Assembly: GCA_945871425.1 (NCBI GenBank)
Contig: CAMBVS010000045.1
Location: forward strand, 1-34,693
Origin: Rhizobium sp. Q54
GTDB taxonomy: Bacteria; Pseudomonadota; Alphaproteobacteria; SHVZ01
Direction of reading: 5' to 3'
DNA: 34,693 bases
Shown: positions 1 through 12,136 of the stretch, one piece after another
How the letters are laid out: every line of letters starts with the position of its first letter
Numbering within the stretch: position 1 is the stretch's first letter
Notes under the pieces: model-generated
What the model was told of the DNA's origin: nothing
The model's input: the letters and a program-made list of their open reading frames with translations, nothing else
Database searches by the model: none
Translations under genes and position numbers: made by a program

Positions 1-965
1 TGCTGCCGGCCTGGCTCCGCTTCCTCCAGGGCGTCGTCGACACGCCGGATCTGCCGCTCAACGTGAGCCGTGAGCTTTTGCAGAAGAACCCGCTGCTCAC
101 CAAGATCCGCGCCGGCCTGACCCGCAAGGTCCTCTCCGAGCTGACGAAGAAGGCGAAGGACGATCCTGAGTCCTATATCGACTTCTGGCAGAACTTCGGC
201 GCCTGCCTGAAGGAAGGCCTCTACGAGGACAAGGACGAGCACCGGACCGAAATCCTGAAGCTCTCGCGCTTCCATTCGACCCAGTCGGACAAGCTGGTGA
301 CGCTGGACGAGTACAGCGGCCGGATGAAGGAAGGCCAGGACGCCATCTACACCATCGGCGGCGACGATCTCGCGGCGCTGAAGGCGAGCCCGCAGCTCGA
401 AGGCTTCGCCGCCAAGGGCATCGAGGTTCTGTTGTTGACCGACGCGGTCGACGAGTTCTGGGTGCCCTCGATCGGCACCTATGAAGGCAAGGCCTTCAAG
501 TCGGTGACGCGCGGCGCGATCGATCTCGACAAGATCAAGGGCGCGGCGAAGGACGAGGACGAGAAGAAGCCGGATGAGACCCCGGCCGAGCTGGGCGCGC
601 TGATCGCGCTGTTCAAGCTGGCGCTCGGCGATGAGGTCAAGGACGTCAAGGTCTCGGCCCGCCTCACCGACTCGGCCGTCTGCCTGGTTGCCGCCGAGGG
701 CGATCTCGACATGCGGCTCGAGCGCCTGCTGCGCCAGCACAAGCAGCTCGACAAGGCGGTGAAGCGGGTGCTCGAGCTCAACCCCACGCATCCGCTGGTA
801 AAGAAGCTTGCCGAGATGACCGGCAAGGATGCCGCGTCCGGCGTGCTCGAGGAGGCCGCGCATCTGCTGCTCGATCAGGCTCGCCTGCTGGAAGGCGAGA
901 CCGTTCCCGATCCCCGCGCCTTCGCCAAGCGGCTCGGCGCGATGATGGAGCGCGGGCTCGTCTAG
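1..965 (+). CDS. htpG: Chaperone HtpG (Hsp90), C-terminal part
   Basis: The reading frame is open from base 3 and the 5' end lies outside the window, so this is a partial gene; the GTG at 63 is internal. The first visible residues, LPAWLRFLQGVVDTPDLPLN followed by VSRE, are the hallmark of the HtpG middle domain, where the Hsp90 client/catalytic loop lies. The C-terminal dimerisation domain follows, with the typical ending NPTHPLVKKL and a last helix around AHLLLDQARLLEGE. HtpG is a cytosolic ATP-dependent chaperone; its N-terminal ATPase domain is not in view. The stop codon TAG overlaps the stop of the convergent DUF1223 gene by 4 bases (CTAG at 962-965). Confidence 0.97.
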   Translation, partial: LPAWLRFLQGVVDTPDLPLNVSRELLQKNPLLTKIRAGLTRKVLSELTKKAKDDPESYIDFWQNFGACLKEGLYEDKDEHRTEILKLSRFHSTQSDKLVTLDEYSGRMKEGQDAIYTIGGDDLAALKASPQLEGFAAKGIEVLLLTDAVDEFWVPSIGTYEGKAFKSVTRGAIDLDKIKGAAKDEDEKKPDETPAELGALIALFKLALGDEVKDVKVSARLTDSAVCLVAAEGDLDMRLERLLRQHKQLDKAVKRVLELNPTHPLVKKLAEMTGKDAASGVLEEAAHLLLDQARLLEGETVPDPRAFAKRLGAMMERGLV

Positions 966-1657
966 GGCGTCGCGGCGGCCGAAACGGCGAGGACGCGCCC
1001 GAGGTTCCGGGCCTGGATCAGCGCGACATGCGCGCCTCCCGGCGGGAGTTCGCTTGCGGTCAGGGTCCGGGAATACGAGCCGCCCTTCCACGCCTCGATC
1101 CTGGCGACGCCGCGGACCACATTGAACTCCGTCAGCGTCTTGCCGGCGTTCTCGCCGCGCGGGACCTTGGTCTCATGCCGCGGGTCGTAGCCGACGACCC
1201 AAACCTCGCCCTCCCCGGCACCCTCGATCGTCAGGCGCAGACCCTCGACCGTGCGCTTCGCCGCCAGCGCCGGCCGGTCGCGCTTGGCCGCCTCGCCGAT
1301 CAGGCGCTCGACTGCCCGACGGTCGGAGCCGACCGCATGATCGCCGCCATCGACCACCATTTGCGGCGTATAGATCTGCGAGGTGCCGAGCGACCTGGAA
1401 TAGGACCGCTGGCGTTCGGTCCAGGCGGCGTCCGAGAACGGGTCCTTCCAGCCGATGTAGTTCCAGTAGTCGACGTGGAAGCCGAGCGCGATCACATCGC
1501 GGCGTTTGGCGAGGTCGCCGAGGTAGGCGTCGGCCGGCGGGCAGGAGTTGCAGCCCTGGGAGGTGAAGAGCTCGACCAGGACCGGCCCCCCGGCTTCAGC
1601 CGATTCGGCTGAAAACAGGGCGCCCAGCAGAGTCAGGACGGTCACCTTCGGAAGCAT
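962..1657 (-). CDS. DUF1223 family secreted thioredoxin-like protein
   Basis: A protein of about 231 aa that begins MLPKVTVLTLLGALFSAESAEA, a cleavable signal peptide, followed by VELFTSQGCNSCPPADAYL, a CxxC motif in a thioredoxin-like setting. This is the signature of the DUF1223 family, predicted periplasmic thiol/redox proteins of proteobacteria without an established substrate. I chose the start at 1657 because it puts the hydrophobic segment at the N terminus; an upstream in-frame start at 1738 would add 27 non-hydrophobic residues. The gene converges on htpG and is divergent from the small secreted protein gene at 1778. A redox role is inferred from the CxxC only. Confidence 0.85.
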   Translation of the reverse strand: MLPKVTVLTLLGALFSAESAEAGGPVLVELFTSQGCNSCPPADAYLGDLAKRRDVIALGFHVDYWNYIGWKDPFSDAAWTERQRSYSRSLGTSQIYTPQMVVDGGDHAVGSDRRAVERLIGEAAKRDRPALAAKRTVEGLRLTIEGAGEGEVWVVGYDPRHETKVPRGENAGKTLTEFNVVRGVARIEAWKGGSYSRTLTASELPPGGAHVALIQARNLGRVLAVSAAATP

Positions 1658-1777
1658 GAGCGAATGATAACCCGCATGGCGTCGAGGCGGATCGTCACGT
1701 TCCGGTGAGAGCTTGCAGGCGTCTGGAGGCCGCGCCAAGACTCGGCGCGTCCCCTTCCGCTCCCAGGAGGAATCCTC

Positions 1778-2224
1778 ATGCGCGCATTTCTCGCTCTCGG
1801 CCTCGCCGTCGCTCTCCTCGCCTCGCCTGCCCTCGCCGCCGACAAGAAGGGCCCGCCGGGTTGTTCTGCCATCGACTTCCGCCCCGTCGCCCAGGGCACG
1901 CCCGACGGCGAGCAGGAGGCCGGCATGTACAAGAGCCGCTTCGGCCGCATCGAGATGAAGGCGACGGTGAAGGGCGGCCAGGCCCAGGATTACCAGGCAG
2001 TGGTCAACGGCAAGCCGCTGAAGGCGGTCGCTACCCTGCCGCAGGCCGTCATCGACTGCGCCGCGACCAAGAAGATTCCCGCCGCCACGCGCTCGGCCAA
2101 TCCCTGTGGCGACGCCACCAAGCTCCGCGTCGTGGTGACCCAGAGCGGCGCCGACAAGATGATCGCGACCTACGGGCTCAAAGGCAAAGCCTGGACGCTC
2201 TGCAAGGTCGGGACGGCCGTCTAG
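1778..2224 (+). CDS. Small secreted protein of unknown function
   Basis: 148 aa. The N terminus MRAFLALGLAVALLASPALAA is a clear Sec signal peptide with an AxA cleavage site. The mature part is about 127 aa with four cysteines, including GPPGCS near the N terminus and TLCKVG near the C terminus, which would suit two disulfides in the periplasm. A strong ribosome binding site AGGAGGA (1765-1771) sits 6 nt before the ATG and fixes the start. I recognise no family. The gene is divergent from the DUF1223 gene and convergent with the glycosyltransferase gene, so it is probably monocistronic. Confidence 0.8.
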   Translation: MRAFLALGLAVALLASPALAADKKGPPGCSAIDFRPVAQGTPDGEQEAGMYKSRFGRIEMKATVKGGQAQDYQAVVNGKPLKAVATLPQAVIDCAATKKIPAATRSANPCGDATKLRVVVTQSGADKMIATYGLKGKAWTLCKVGTAV

Positions 2225-2234
2225 CAGGACTTGA

Positions 2235-3926
2235 TCAGGGCGGCGGTATCACCGCCGCCCGATCGCAGACCTCCGACCACGCGGCGCGGTAGACCTCTTC
2301 CAGGCTCCGGCAGAAGGCTTCGCCCCGGCAGAGGCGGTCGGCCACGAGCAGGCGGAGACTGCTGCGGAGGTGCCGAAGCCGCGCCGGGTCGCGGGCAAGC
2401 GCGACGGCGATGCCCACATAGCCGGCGACACTCGCTGCCGCCAGATCCGGCAGGCCGAGCCGGTGGAGCATGGCCAGGGTCTGCCGACTCTCGATGCGCG
2501 CGAGGCCGGCCGTGACCACCGGCACACCCATCGTCAGCGCCTCCAGGTTTGTCATCAGCCCCGAGAAGGGAAAGGCATCCAGCGCGATGTCGATCTCGCC
2601 ATAGGCGACAAGCAGGTCGCTGAGCGGAACACGGCCATGAAAGGCCACGCGAGCCCCGGCATCGGAGATGCCGAGGCTCGCCAGCACGTTCAGGACGTGC
2701 ATGCGTACGTCCGCGTGCGTATAGCCTCCCGACCTCAGGACCAGTCGCGCCGTCGGCAGCGTGCGCAGGATGGCGGCAAAGGCCGCCAACTGCTCGGCAT
2801 GAACGCCGCGATTGACGAAGCATCCGAACGTGACGTGCCCCACCCGCTCTGAAGGCGGCGGCGCCACTGGCGGCGCAAAGGGCGGGATCGCGTAGCAGAA
2901 ACGCCCAAGCGGCAGCCGCACGACCCGCTCGGTGAAGAACCGGTCGCGTTCGGGCGGCACCTCCTCGGCACAGGTCAGGAGATAGTCCATCTCGGGCATG
3001 CCCGTGGTGTTCCAGTAACCGAGCCATGAGGCCTGGACCGGGGCCACCCGGCGGGCGAGGACGGGAAGCCGGTTGCCAGGCGTGTGCCCGGAGAGATCGA
3101 CGCAGATGTCGATCGCGGCCTCGCGAAGCTGACGGACCGCCGCCTCGTCGGAGACGTCCCGGAGATCGACCCACCGGTCCGCGATCCCCTCGAGCGTCGC
3201 CGTGACATCGTCGATGACGGTGGTGCCGGTATCGCAGAGCGTGACCCGCACCTGGCTCCGGTCATGGTGGACGATGGCCGCCGACAACAGCGTCCCGACC
3301 GGGTGCCGCGAGAAATCGGCGGAGAGATAGGCGACGTGGAGGGGGCGGCGCTTGTCCGGCATGCGGACGAGGCTGGAGCGAGAGGGCGCCGCGACACGGT
3401 GGCGCCTTCCCCAGGCGACATGGGCCCGAAAGATCTCCTCACGCGTGTAGGAGGGATCGTAGTGGAAGCGCTGCAGATAGGCGCTGTCATCTCCGTCGCC
3501 GAGGCGGACGGCGAAGGTCCGCCGATAGGCCGATTGCCGCGGGATGACGCCCTCCGCCTGGAGGGAATGGGCATAGTTGTGCAGCGCCCCTGCATTGGCC
3601 GGGTCGAGCGCGAGCGCGCAGCGAAGCTGGCGGCCGGCGTCAGCCAGGCGGCCGGCCTCGACGAGCAGACCGCCGAGGTCGGCCCGCCCCAGGTCGAACG
3701 CGGGCGCGACGGCGACGGCGCGCCGCAGACTGCAGATCGCCGCTTCCTGCGCCTGGGCGCGGGCCTGGACATTGCCGAGGCCGTAGAGAGCGATCGGATT
3801 GGCGGGTTCGAGGGCAAGCACCGCGGAGAGCCGGGCCGCGGCCTCAAGCCAGTCCTGGTTCGCCGCGGCACTTTCGGCGGCCTGCAGAAGCGCCGAAGCG
3901 GCGTGCGCGTCGGCGGCCTCGGTCAT
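2235..3926 (-). CDS. TPR protein with SPINDLY/OGT-type (GT41) glycosyltransferase domain
   Basis: 563 aa. Residues about 10-125 form two to three TPR repeats (LALEPANPIALYGLGNV, LALDPANAGALHNYAH). Residues about 195-550 match the GT41 O-GlcNAc-transferase catalytic region: LSADFSRHPVG (H208), DLSGHTPGNR (H281), ASWLGYWNTTGMPEMDY (299-315), TFGCF (367-371) and FPFSGLMTNLEAL near 452-464. Such bacterial enzymes are soluble and are thought to glycosylate proteins or surface polymers; the substrate here is unknown. Two details are unlike active OGT: the lysine usually found just after the TFGSF motif is missing, and the usual G(H/G)TT loop is GLMTN. The gene starts 10 nt after the ABC-2 permease gene and is probably co-transcribed with it. 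Confidence 0.85.
   Translation of the reverse strand: MTEAADAHAASALLQAAESAAANQDWLEAAARLSAVLALEPANPIALYGLGNVQARAQAQEAAICSLRRAVAVAPAFDLGRADLGGLLVEAGRLADAGRQLRCALALDPANAGALHNYAHSLQAEGVIPRQSAYRRTFAVRLGDGDDSAYLQRFHYDPSYTREEIFRAHVAWGRRHRVAAPSRSSLVRMPDKRRPLHVAYLSADFSRHPVGTLLSAAIVHHDRSQVRVTLCDTGTTVIDDVTATLEGIADRWVDLRDVSDEAAVRQLREAAIDICVDLSGHTPGNRLPVLARRVAPVQASWLGYWNTTGMPEMDYLLTCAEEVPPERDRFFTERVVRLPLGRFCYAIPPFAPPVAPPPSERVGHVTFGCFVNRGVHAEQLAAFAAILRTLPTARLVLRSGGYTHADVRMHVLNVLASLGISDAGARVAFHGRVPLSDLLVAYGEIDIALDAFPFSGLMTNLEALTMGVPVVTAGLARIESRQTLAMLHRLGLPDLAAASVAGYVGIAVALARDPARLRHLRSSLRLLVADRLCRGEAFCRSLEEVYRAAWSEVCDRAAVIPPP
2238..2260. terminator. Stem-loop between convergent genes
   Basis: A perfect 10-bp GC stem (GGGCGGCGGT / ACCGCCGCCC) with a 3-nt ATC loop lies 14 nt after the stop of the secreted-protein gene and covers the last codons of the converging glycosyltransferase gene. 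It lacks a T tract on either strand, so it may act as a pause or RNA-end stabiliser rather than a classical intrinsic terminator. Confidence 0.4.
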
Positions 3927-3936
3927 GGGTCCGGGC

Positions 3937-4767
3937 TCATGCCTTGAGCTTGTAGCCGCGTCTGACCAGCGTTCCGACCAGGAGCCAGAGGCCGAGATCG
4001 ATCAGGACGAGGACGACGACTCCCGTCGCGAGATCGCCGTCGGCGTGCCCGATGAAGCCGTAGCGGAAGCCGTCGATCATGTAGAAGAACGGGTTCAGGT
4101 GGGCGATGAACCGCCAGGCCTCCGGCAGCCGCTCGACCGAGTAGAAGGTGCCGGAAAGGAAGGCGAGCGGCGTGATGACGAAGTTCGTCATCGCCGCCAG
4201 GTGATCGAACTTCTCGGCCCAGAGGCCACCCAGCACGCCGAGCAGCGCCAGCATCAGCGAGCCGGCCACCGCATGGAAGAGCGCGAAGCCCGGATGCGGC
4301 ATCTGGAACGACACCACCGCCCACATGGCGAGAGCGGTCGAGCAGCCGACGAAGAGCCCGCGGGTGACGCCCCCGGCCGCCCAGGCCAGCGTCAGCTCCG
4401 CCGGACCCAGCGGCGGCATCAGCACGTCGACGATATTGCCCTGGACCTTGCCGATGATCAGCGATGACGAGGTGTTGGCGAAGGCGTTCTGGGTGATCGC
4501 CATCATGATCAGGCCGGGTGCCAGGAACTGCGCGAAGGGGATGTCGCCGATCATGGTCCCGCCGCGGCCCATGGCCAGCACGAAGACCGCGAGGAAGAGC
4601 AGGGTCGTCACCACCGGCGCCGCTACCGTCTGGGTCGCGACCTTGAGGAAACGCCAGACTTCTTTCTGGTAGAGGGTCCAGAGCCCGATCCAGTTGACGG
4701 GGCCGAGTGGCCGCGGATCGAGGCTACGGGCCTCGCGGCGGGAGGGGGATGAGGTGGCGTCGGCCAT
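3937..4767 (-). CDS. ABC-2 type transporter permease
   Basis: 276 aa with six predicted membrane segments and the ABC-2 permease layout of NodJ/YadH-type exporters: a cytoplasmic N terminus (about 40 aa, WTLYQKEVWRFLK), a first hydrophobic block APVVTTLLFLAVFVLAMG, and the characteristic late block FVITPLAFLSGTFYSVERLP then LNPFFYMIDGFRYGF. This family forms the membrane channel for export of polysaccharides, lipids or drugs. No ATP-binding partner is encoded on either side: recX is divergent upstream and the TPR glycosyltransferase follows 10 nt downstream. Linkage to a glycosyltransferase suggests glycan export but does not prove it. Confidence 0.88.
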   Translation of the reverse strand: MADATSSPSRREARSLDPRPLGPVNWIGLWTLYQKEVWRFLKVATQTVAAPVVTTLLFLAVFVLAMGRGGTMIGDIPFAQFLAPGLIMMAITQNAFANTSSSLIIGKVQGNIVDVLMPPLGPAELTLAWAAGGVTRGLFVGCSTALAMWAVVSFQMPHPGFALFHAVAGSLMLALLGVLGGLWAEKFDHLAAMTNFVITPLAFLSGTFYSVERLPEAWRFIAHLNPFFYMIDGFRYGFIGHADGDLATGVVVLVLIDLGLWLLVGTLVRRGYKLKA

Positions 4768-4846
4768 GGGGCCGGCACCATAGGCGCGCGCAAGCGGCCT
4801 CTCAAGAGGATGGACCGGCCGAGAACAGCCGTGGCACGGTCCTGCG

Positions 4847-5413
4847 ATGGCCTATACGCCTCGCCGCGCGCCCCGAAAGGTGACCCAGGCCAGCCTGGAG
4901 CGATCGGCGCTGGCATATCTCGAGCGCTTCGCCGCGTCGGCCGAAAGTCTCCGCCGCGTGCTGGCGCGCAAGGTCGACCGCTCGGCCCGGGTTCACGACG
5001 ATGTCGACCCGGCCGAAGGCGCCGCCTGGATCGAGGCCCTGATCGAACGCTATCGCCGATCGGGCCTCCTCGACGACCGCGCCTATGCCGAGGCGAGGAC
5101 GGCGAGCCTTCGCCGCCAGGGACGGTCGGCCCGTGCCATCGCCAACCGGCTGGCGCAGAAGGGCGTGGAGCGCGAGGTGATCGACAACGCGATGGCTCCG
5201 ACCCGGACCCCAGCGGACGAGCTGGCGGCCGCCGCCCGGCTGGTCCGCCGCCGGCGGCTCGGGCCGCTCCGCCCCCGGGCGAGCCGGGCCGAGCACCGCG
5301 AGCGGGATCTCGCCGTCCTCGGTCGGGCCGGATTCTCGTTCGAGGTCGCACGCAAGGTGATTCTGGTCGAATCCGACGAGGCCCTCGATGCCTTGATCGC
5401 CGAGGCCGGATAA
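4847..5413 (+). CDS. recX: Regulatory protein RecX
   Basis: 188 aa, typical for RecX. The three-helix repeats are recognisable: SLERSALAYLERFAASAESLRRVLARK, then IEALIERYRRSGLLDDRAYAEA and TASLRRQGRSARAIANRLAQKGV, the core RecX pattern of a short residue run leading to (D/E)xxYA and an RG-S/R-ARxIxxxLxxKG motif. RecX binds RecA filaments and limits their growth. recA is not in this window. The ATG at 4847 is preceded by the divergent ABC-2 permease gene at 79 nt, so the promoter should be in that gap. The DUF1194 gene follows 29 nt later and may be co-transcribed. Confidence 0.9.
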   Translation: MAYTPRRAPRKVTQASLERSALAYLERFAASAESLRRVLARKVDRSARVHDDVDPAEGAAWIEALIERYRRSGLLDDRAYAEARTASLRRQGRSARAIANRLAQKGVEREVIDNAMAPTRTPADELAAAARLVRRRRLGPLRPRASRAEHRERDLAVLGRAGFSFEVARKVILVESDEALDALIAEAG

Positions 5414-5442
5414 GCGCAGACTTCATCCAAAGGGGGAGGTCG

Positions 5443-6264
5443 ATGCGACAGGCGCTCCTGGGATTGCTCACCTCGCTCATGGTCCTCGGCTCCGCCGGTG
5501 CCATGGAGGCGGTCGATCTCGAGCTGGTGCTGGCCGTCGACATCTCCGGTTCGATCGACGAGGACGAGGCGCGGCTGCAGCGGGACGGCTACGTCGCCGC
5601 CTTGACCGACCCGGAGGTGCTGAAGGCGATCCGCTCGGGCATCGAAGGCCGGATCGCCATCACCTATTTCGAGTGGTCGGGTTCGGAGACGCGCCGACTG
5701 CTGCTCGACTGGACGATGATCGAGAACGAGGCGACCGCCCGGGCGGCGGCGGCGAAGCTGGCGGCCGCGCCCATCCGCTCGGGCATGTCGACCTCCATCT
5801 CCTCGGCCATCGAGTTCGCCATCCCGATGTACGGACGCGCCTTCGCGAGCACGCGCCGCGTGCTCGACATCTCCGGCGACGGCCCCAACAACGCCGGCCC
5901 GCTGGTGACTTTCCCGCGCGATCGCGCGATCGCTCAGGGCATCACTATCAACGGCCTGCCGATCATCAACAACCGGCCGAACCGCACGGGATTCCCGCAA
6001 CTTCCGGATCTGGACCTCTATTTTCAGCACTGCGTCATCGGCGGGCCGGGGGCATTCCTGGTGGTGGCCGAGGGCTTCGAGACCTTCGCCGAGGCGATCC
6101 GCAAGAAGATGATCATCGAGATCGCCGACCTCGCGCCGTCTCCGCCGCGGAGGGTCGATTCCGGCCTCTTCCGCCGCATTGCCCAGGACTATCCGCCGGG
6201 CTGCGACATCGGCGAACGGCAGTCCCGGGAGTTCTGGCAGCGGCGCTACAACTCGCCCAACTGA
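5443..6264 (+). CDS. DUF1194 von Willebrand factor A-like secreted protein
   Basis: 273 aa. MRQALLGLLTSLMVLGSAGAME is a signal peptide; the mature protein opens with LELVLAVDISGSIDEDE, a DxSxS MIDAS motif of a vWA domain, followed by the conserved RRVLDISGDGPNN and GITINGLPI strands and FCQH-like YFQHCVIGGPGAFL, which identify the DUF1194 family. These proteins are predicted periplasmic metal-binding adhesion-like modules; no reaction is known. The start is set by GGGGGAGG (about 5432-5439) just upstream of the ATG and by the signal peptide; a longer in-frame extension back to 4810 overlaps recX and is not coding. Confidence 0.9.
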   Translation: MRQALLGLLTSLMVLGSAGAMEAVDLELVLAVDISGSIDEDEARLQRDGYVAALTDPEVLKAIRSGIEGRIAITYFEWSGSETRRLLLDWTMIENEATARAAAAKLAAAPIRSGMSTSISSAIEFAIPMYGRAFASTRRVLDISGDGPNNAGPLVTFPRDRAIAQGITINGLPIINNRPNRTGFPQLPDLDLYFQHCVIGGPGAFLVVAEGFETFAEAIRKKMIIEIADLAPSPPRRVDSGLFRRIAQDYPPGCDIGERQSREFWQRRYNSPN

Positions 6265-6278
6265 GGCGTCCAAAAGCC

Positions 6279-6306
6279 CTTGGCGATCCGGGCTCTGTGG
6301 TATACT
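6279..6306 (+). promoter_or_regulatory. Candidate promoter for dnaN-recF-gyrB
   Basis: TATACT at 6301-6306 is a good -10 hexamer; CTTGGC at 6279-6284 lies 16 nt upstream and resembles the alphaproteobacterial -35. It falls in the 118-nt gap between the DUF1194 gene and dnaN, about 75 nt before the dnaN ATG. No DnaA box was seen in this gap. Confidence 0.4.
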
Positions 6307-6382
6307 TGCCGGCCTTGATCCGACGGCCTCCGGGGGGCGGCCGTCAAATAACCGCAAGACCCCTGGAAGGGCCTTCGACATC

Positions 6383-7501
6383 ATGCATTTCACCCTCGAT
6401 CGCGCCGCTCTCCTCAAGCCGCTGGCCCATGTCCAGAGCGTCGTCGAGCGGCGCACGACGATCCCGATCCTCTCCAACGTGATGATCCGGGCGGAGTCGG
6501 GAAAAGTCTCGATCAGCGCCACCGACATGGACATCGACATCGTCGATTCCGTGCCGGCCGAGGTGAAGAAGAAGGGCGCGATCACCTGTCCCGCCCATAC
6601 GCTTCACGACATCGTCCGCAAGCTGCCCGACGGCTCGCAGGTCGAGCTGGCGGCCTCCGGTGACGCCGGGCGCGTGACGCTCCGGGCCGGGCGGTCGACC
6701 TTCACCCTGCAGACGCTGCCGACCGAGGAATTCCCGGCGCTGTCGGGAGATACGCTGCCGCACCGCTTCGAGCTGCCGGCCGGCGACCTCCGTACCCTGA
6801 TCGACCGCACGCGCTTCGCCATCTCGACGGAAGAGACGCGCTATTACCTGAACGGCATCTACCTGCATGCCGCCAAGCAGGAGGGCGTCGACGTGCTGCG
6901 CGCGGTCGCGACCGACGGGCACCGTCTCGCCCGGGTCGAGATGGCGCTGCCCGAAGGGGCCGCCGGCATGCCCGGCGTCATCATCCCGCGGAAAGCCGTG
7001 GCTGAGCTCCGGAAGCTGGTCGAGGAGACCTCGGGTGCGGTGTCGCTCTCACTTTCGGAGGCCAAGATCCGCTTCGCCTTCGACGGCACGATCCTCACAT
7101 CCAAGCTGATCGACGGCACCTTCCCGGACTACGAGCGGGTGATCCCGGTCAACAACGACAAGACCATGCAGGTCTCCTGCCGGCCCTTCGCCGAGGCGGT
7201 CGACCGCGTCGCCACCATCTCGACCGAGAAGAGCCGGGCGGTGAAGCTGGCGCTCGCCACCGATACGCTGACATTGTCGGCATCCAGCCCCGAGAACGGC
7301 ACGGCGACCGAGGAGCTTGAGGTCAAGTTCGGCGCATCGCCGATCGAGATCGGCTTCAACTCGCGATACCTCCTGGACATCACCCAGCAGATCGAGGGCG
7401 AAGGCGCCGAGTTCGTCATGGCGGATGCGGCATCTCCGACGATCGTGCGCGATCCCTCCGACCGGAGCGCGCTCTACGTCATCATGCCGATGCGTGTGTG
7501 A
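6383..7501 (+). CDS. dnaN: DNA polymerase III beta sliding clamp
   Basis: 372 aa, the usual length. It begins MHFTLDRAALLKPLAHVQSV and continues VERRTTIPILSNVMI, the standard clamp N terminus, and ends with YVIMPMRV, the typical (V)MPMR(V/L) C terminus. Three clamp domains of about 120 residues each are present, e.g. EFPALSGD at the end of the first and DGTFPDYERVIP in the second/third linker. The ring dimer tethers polymerase III to DNA. An upstream in-frame start at 6179 lies in the previous gene and is ignored. The gene heads dnaN-recF-gyrB; dnaA is not adjacent and no origin features were seen. Confidence 0.98.
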   Translation: MHFTLDRAALLKPLAHVQSVVERRTTIPILSNVMIRAESGKVSISATDMDIDIVDSVPAEVKKKGAITCPAHTLHDIVRKLPDGSQVELAASGDAGRVTLRAGRSTFTLQTLPTEEFPALSGDTLPHRFELPAGDLRTLIDRTRFAISTEETRYYLNGIYLHAAKQEGVDVLRAVATDGHRLARVEMALPEGAAGMPGVIIPRKAVAELRKLVEETSGAVSLSLSEAKIRFAFDGTILTSKLIDGTFPDYERVIPVNNDKTMQVSCRPFAEAVDRVATISTEKSRAVKLALATDTLTLSASSPENGTATEELEVKFGASPIEIGFNSRYLLDITQQIEGEGAEFVMADAASPTIVRDPSDRSALYVIMPMRV

Positions 7502-7536
7502 GGCGCGTGACCGGTCTTGCCGTAAGGATTCCGCCG

Positions 7537-11144
<3,608 letters not shown>

Positions 11145-11337
11145 GGCTCCGGCGGGTCGGGAGCGGCAACGACGGCCGGACGCCTAGAGGGGAACGCCCG
11201 GACCGTCTGCTGATGCCGATTTGATGCTGATGCGAGGCTTTTTGCCATCAGTGGCCATCCCGTTTTGGACGACCAGCGGCACACGATCTCTCAAAATAAG
11301 ATAAAATTCAATGTATAATTCACCCGGCCCCACGGCG

Positions 11338-11958
11338 TCAGCTGCGGCCGCGCTTGTCGGTGTCGACCCGCACCGGAATCGGCGCCGCCCCGATCGGAAC
11401 GATCCGTCGGCGCTGGGAGCGGGCGATGAAGCCGATCACCGCGGCGAAGATCGCCAGCATGACGAGGCCGAAGACCAGGGCGAGGTCGCCGAGCAGGTGC
11501 TCGAAGGTCGCGCCGACGATGTAGCCAACGCCGGCGAAGGTCACCGCCCACACGCCCGCGGCGAGGAAATTGAGGATCAGGAAGCGGGGCCAGGAGAGCC
11601 CGCTCATCCCCATGGCGAAGGAGGAGAAGTTGCGGACGCCGTAGATGAAGCGGAAGGACAGGATGAACCAAGTATTGTAGCGCCGGAGCAGGTCGAGGGC
11701 GGCGTGGACGCCCGGGCTCCAGCGCGGGAAGCGGCGGAGCAGCGCATGACCCCAGCGCCGGCCGATCCAGAAATAGACCTGGTCGCCGGCGAAGCTGCCG
11801 AGCCAGGCGACGGCGATCAGGAGGTCGAGCCTGAGGATGTCCTGGCGCGCGGCGAGGCCGGCGAAGATGACGAAGGTCTCGCCTTCGAGGAAGGTCCAGA
11901 CGAAGGTGACGACATAGAACCAGTCGCCGTAGTCGCGGATGGTTTCGGCGATGTCCAT
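11338..11958 (-). CDS. DedA/VTT-domain family membrane protein
   Basis: 206 aa with about five hydrophobic segments. The DedA pattern is clear: TFVWTFLEGETFVIFAGLAA at the N terminus, the amphipathic F/Y-x-GRxxG motif in GDQVYFWIGRRWGHALLRRFP, then SFRFIYGVRNFSSFAMGMSGLSWPRF, where the R/G residues are family hallmarks. DedA proteins are inner-membrane lipid scramblase/transporter-like proteins linked to membrane homeostasis and undecaprenyl phosphate recycling. The C-terminal tail is basic and cytosolic. The gene stands alone: convergent with gyrB, and 178 bp from the upstream desulfhydrase homologue, a gap in which I see no gene. Confidence 0.93.
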   Translation of the reverse strand: MDIAETIRDYGDWFYVVTFVWTFLEGETFVIFAGLAARQDILRLDLLIAVAWLGSFAGDQVYFWIGRRWGHALLRRFPRWSPGVHAALDLLRRYNTWFILSFRFIYGVRNFSSFAMGMSGLSWPRFLILNFLAAGVWAVTFAGVGYIVGATFEHLLGDLALVFGLVMLAIFAAVIGFIARSQRRRIVPIGAAPIPVRVDTDKRGRS

Positions 11959-12136
11959 GGTTCAGGGATAGCAGCGCGAGGTTAACGAAGCGTGACGGAC
12001 GGCCACCCCCTCGTCCGCGCCGAACGCGAATTCGCTCACCCTTGCCCACTCCTCCCGACGCCTGCCCTGACGACGCTTTTCATTGTTGGGGCAAGAATGG
12101 CAGAAGCGCAGCGCCGACTCCAGAGTCACTCGATGC

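Noticed and set aside
6265..6382. Possible replication origin before dnaN
   Set aside because: The dnaN-recF-gyrB cluster invites this, but I found no DnaA boxes, no AT-rich unwinding element and no dnaA.
11176..11201. gyrB terminator hairpin CCGGACG/CGCCCGG
   Set aside because: Six pairs with a mismatch, 12-nt loop and no T run; too weak to call.
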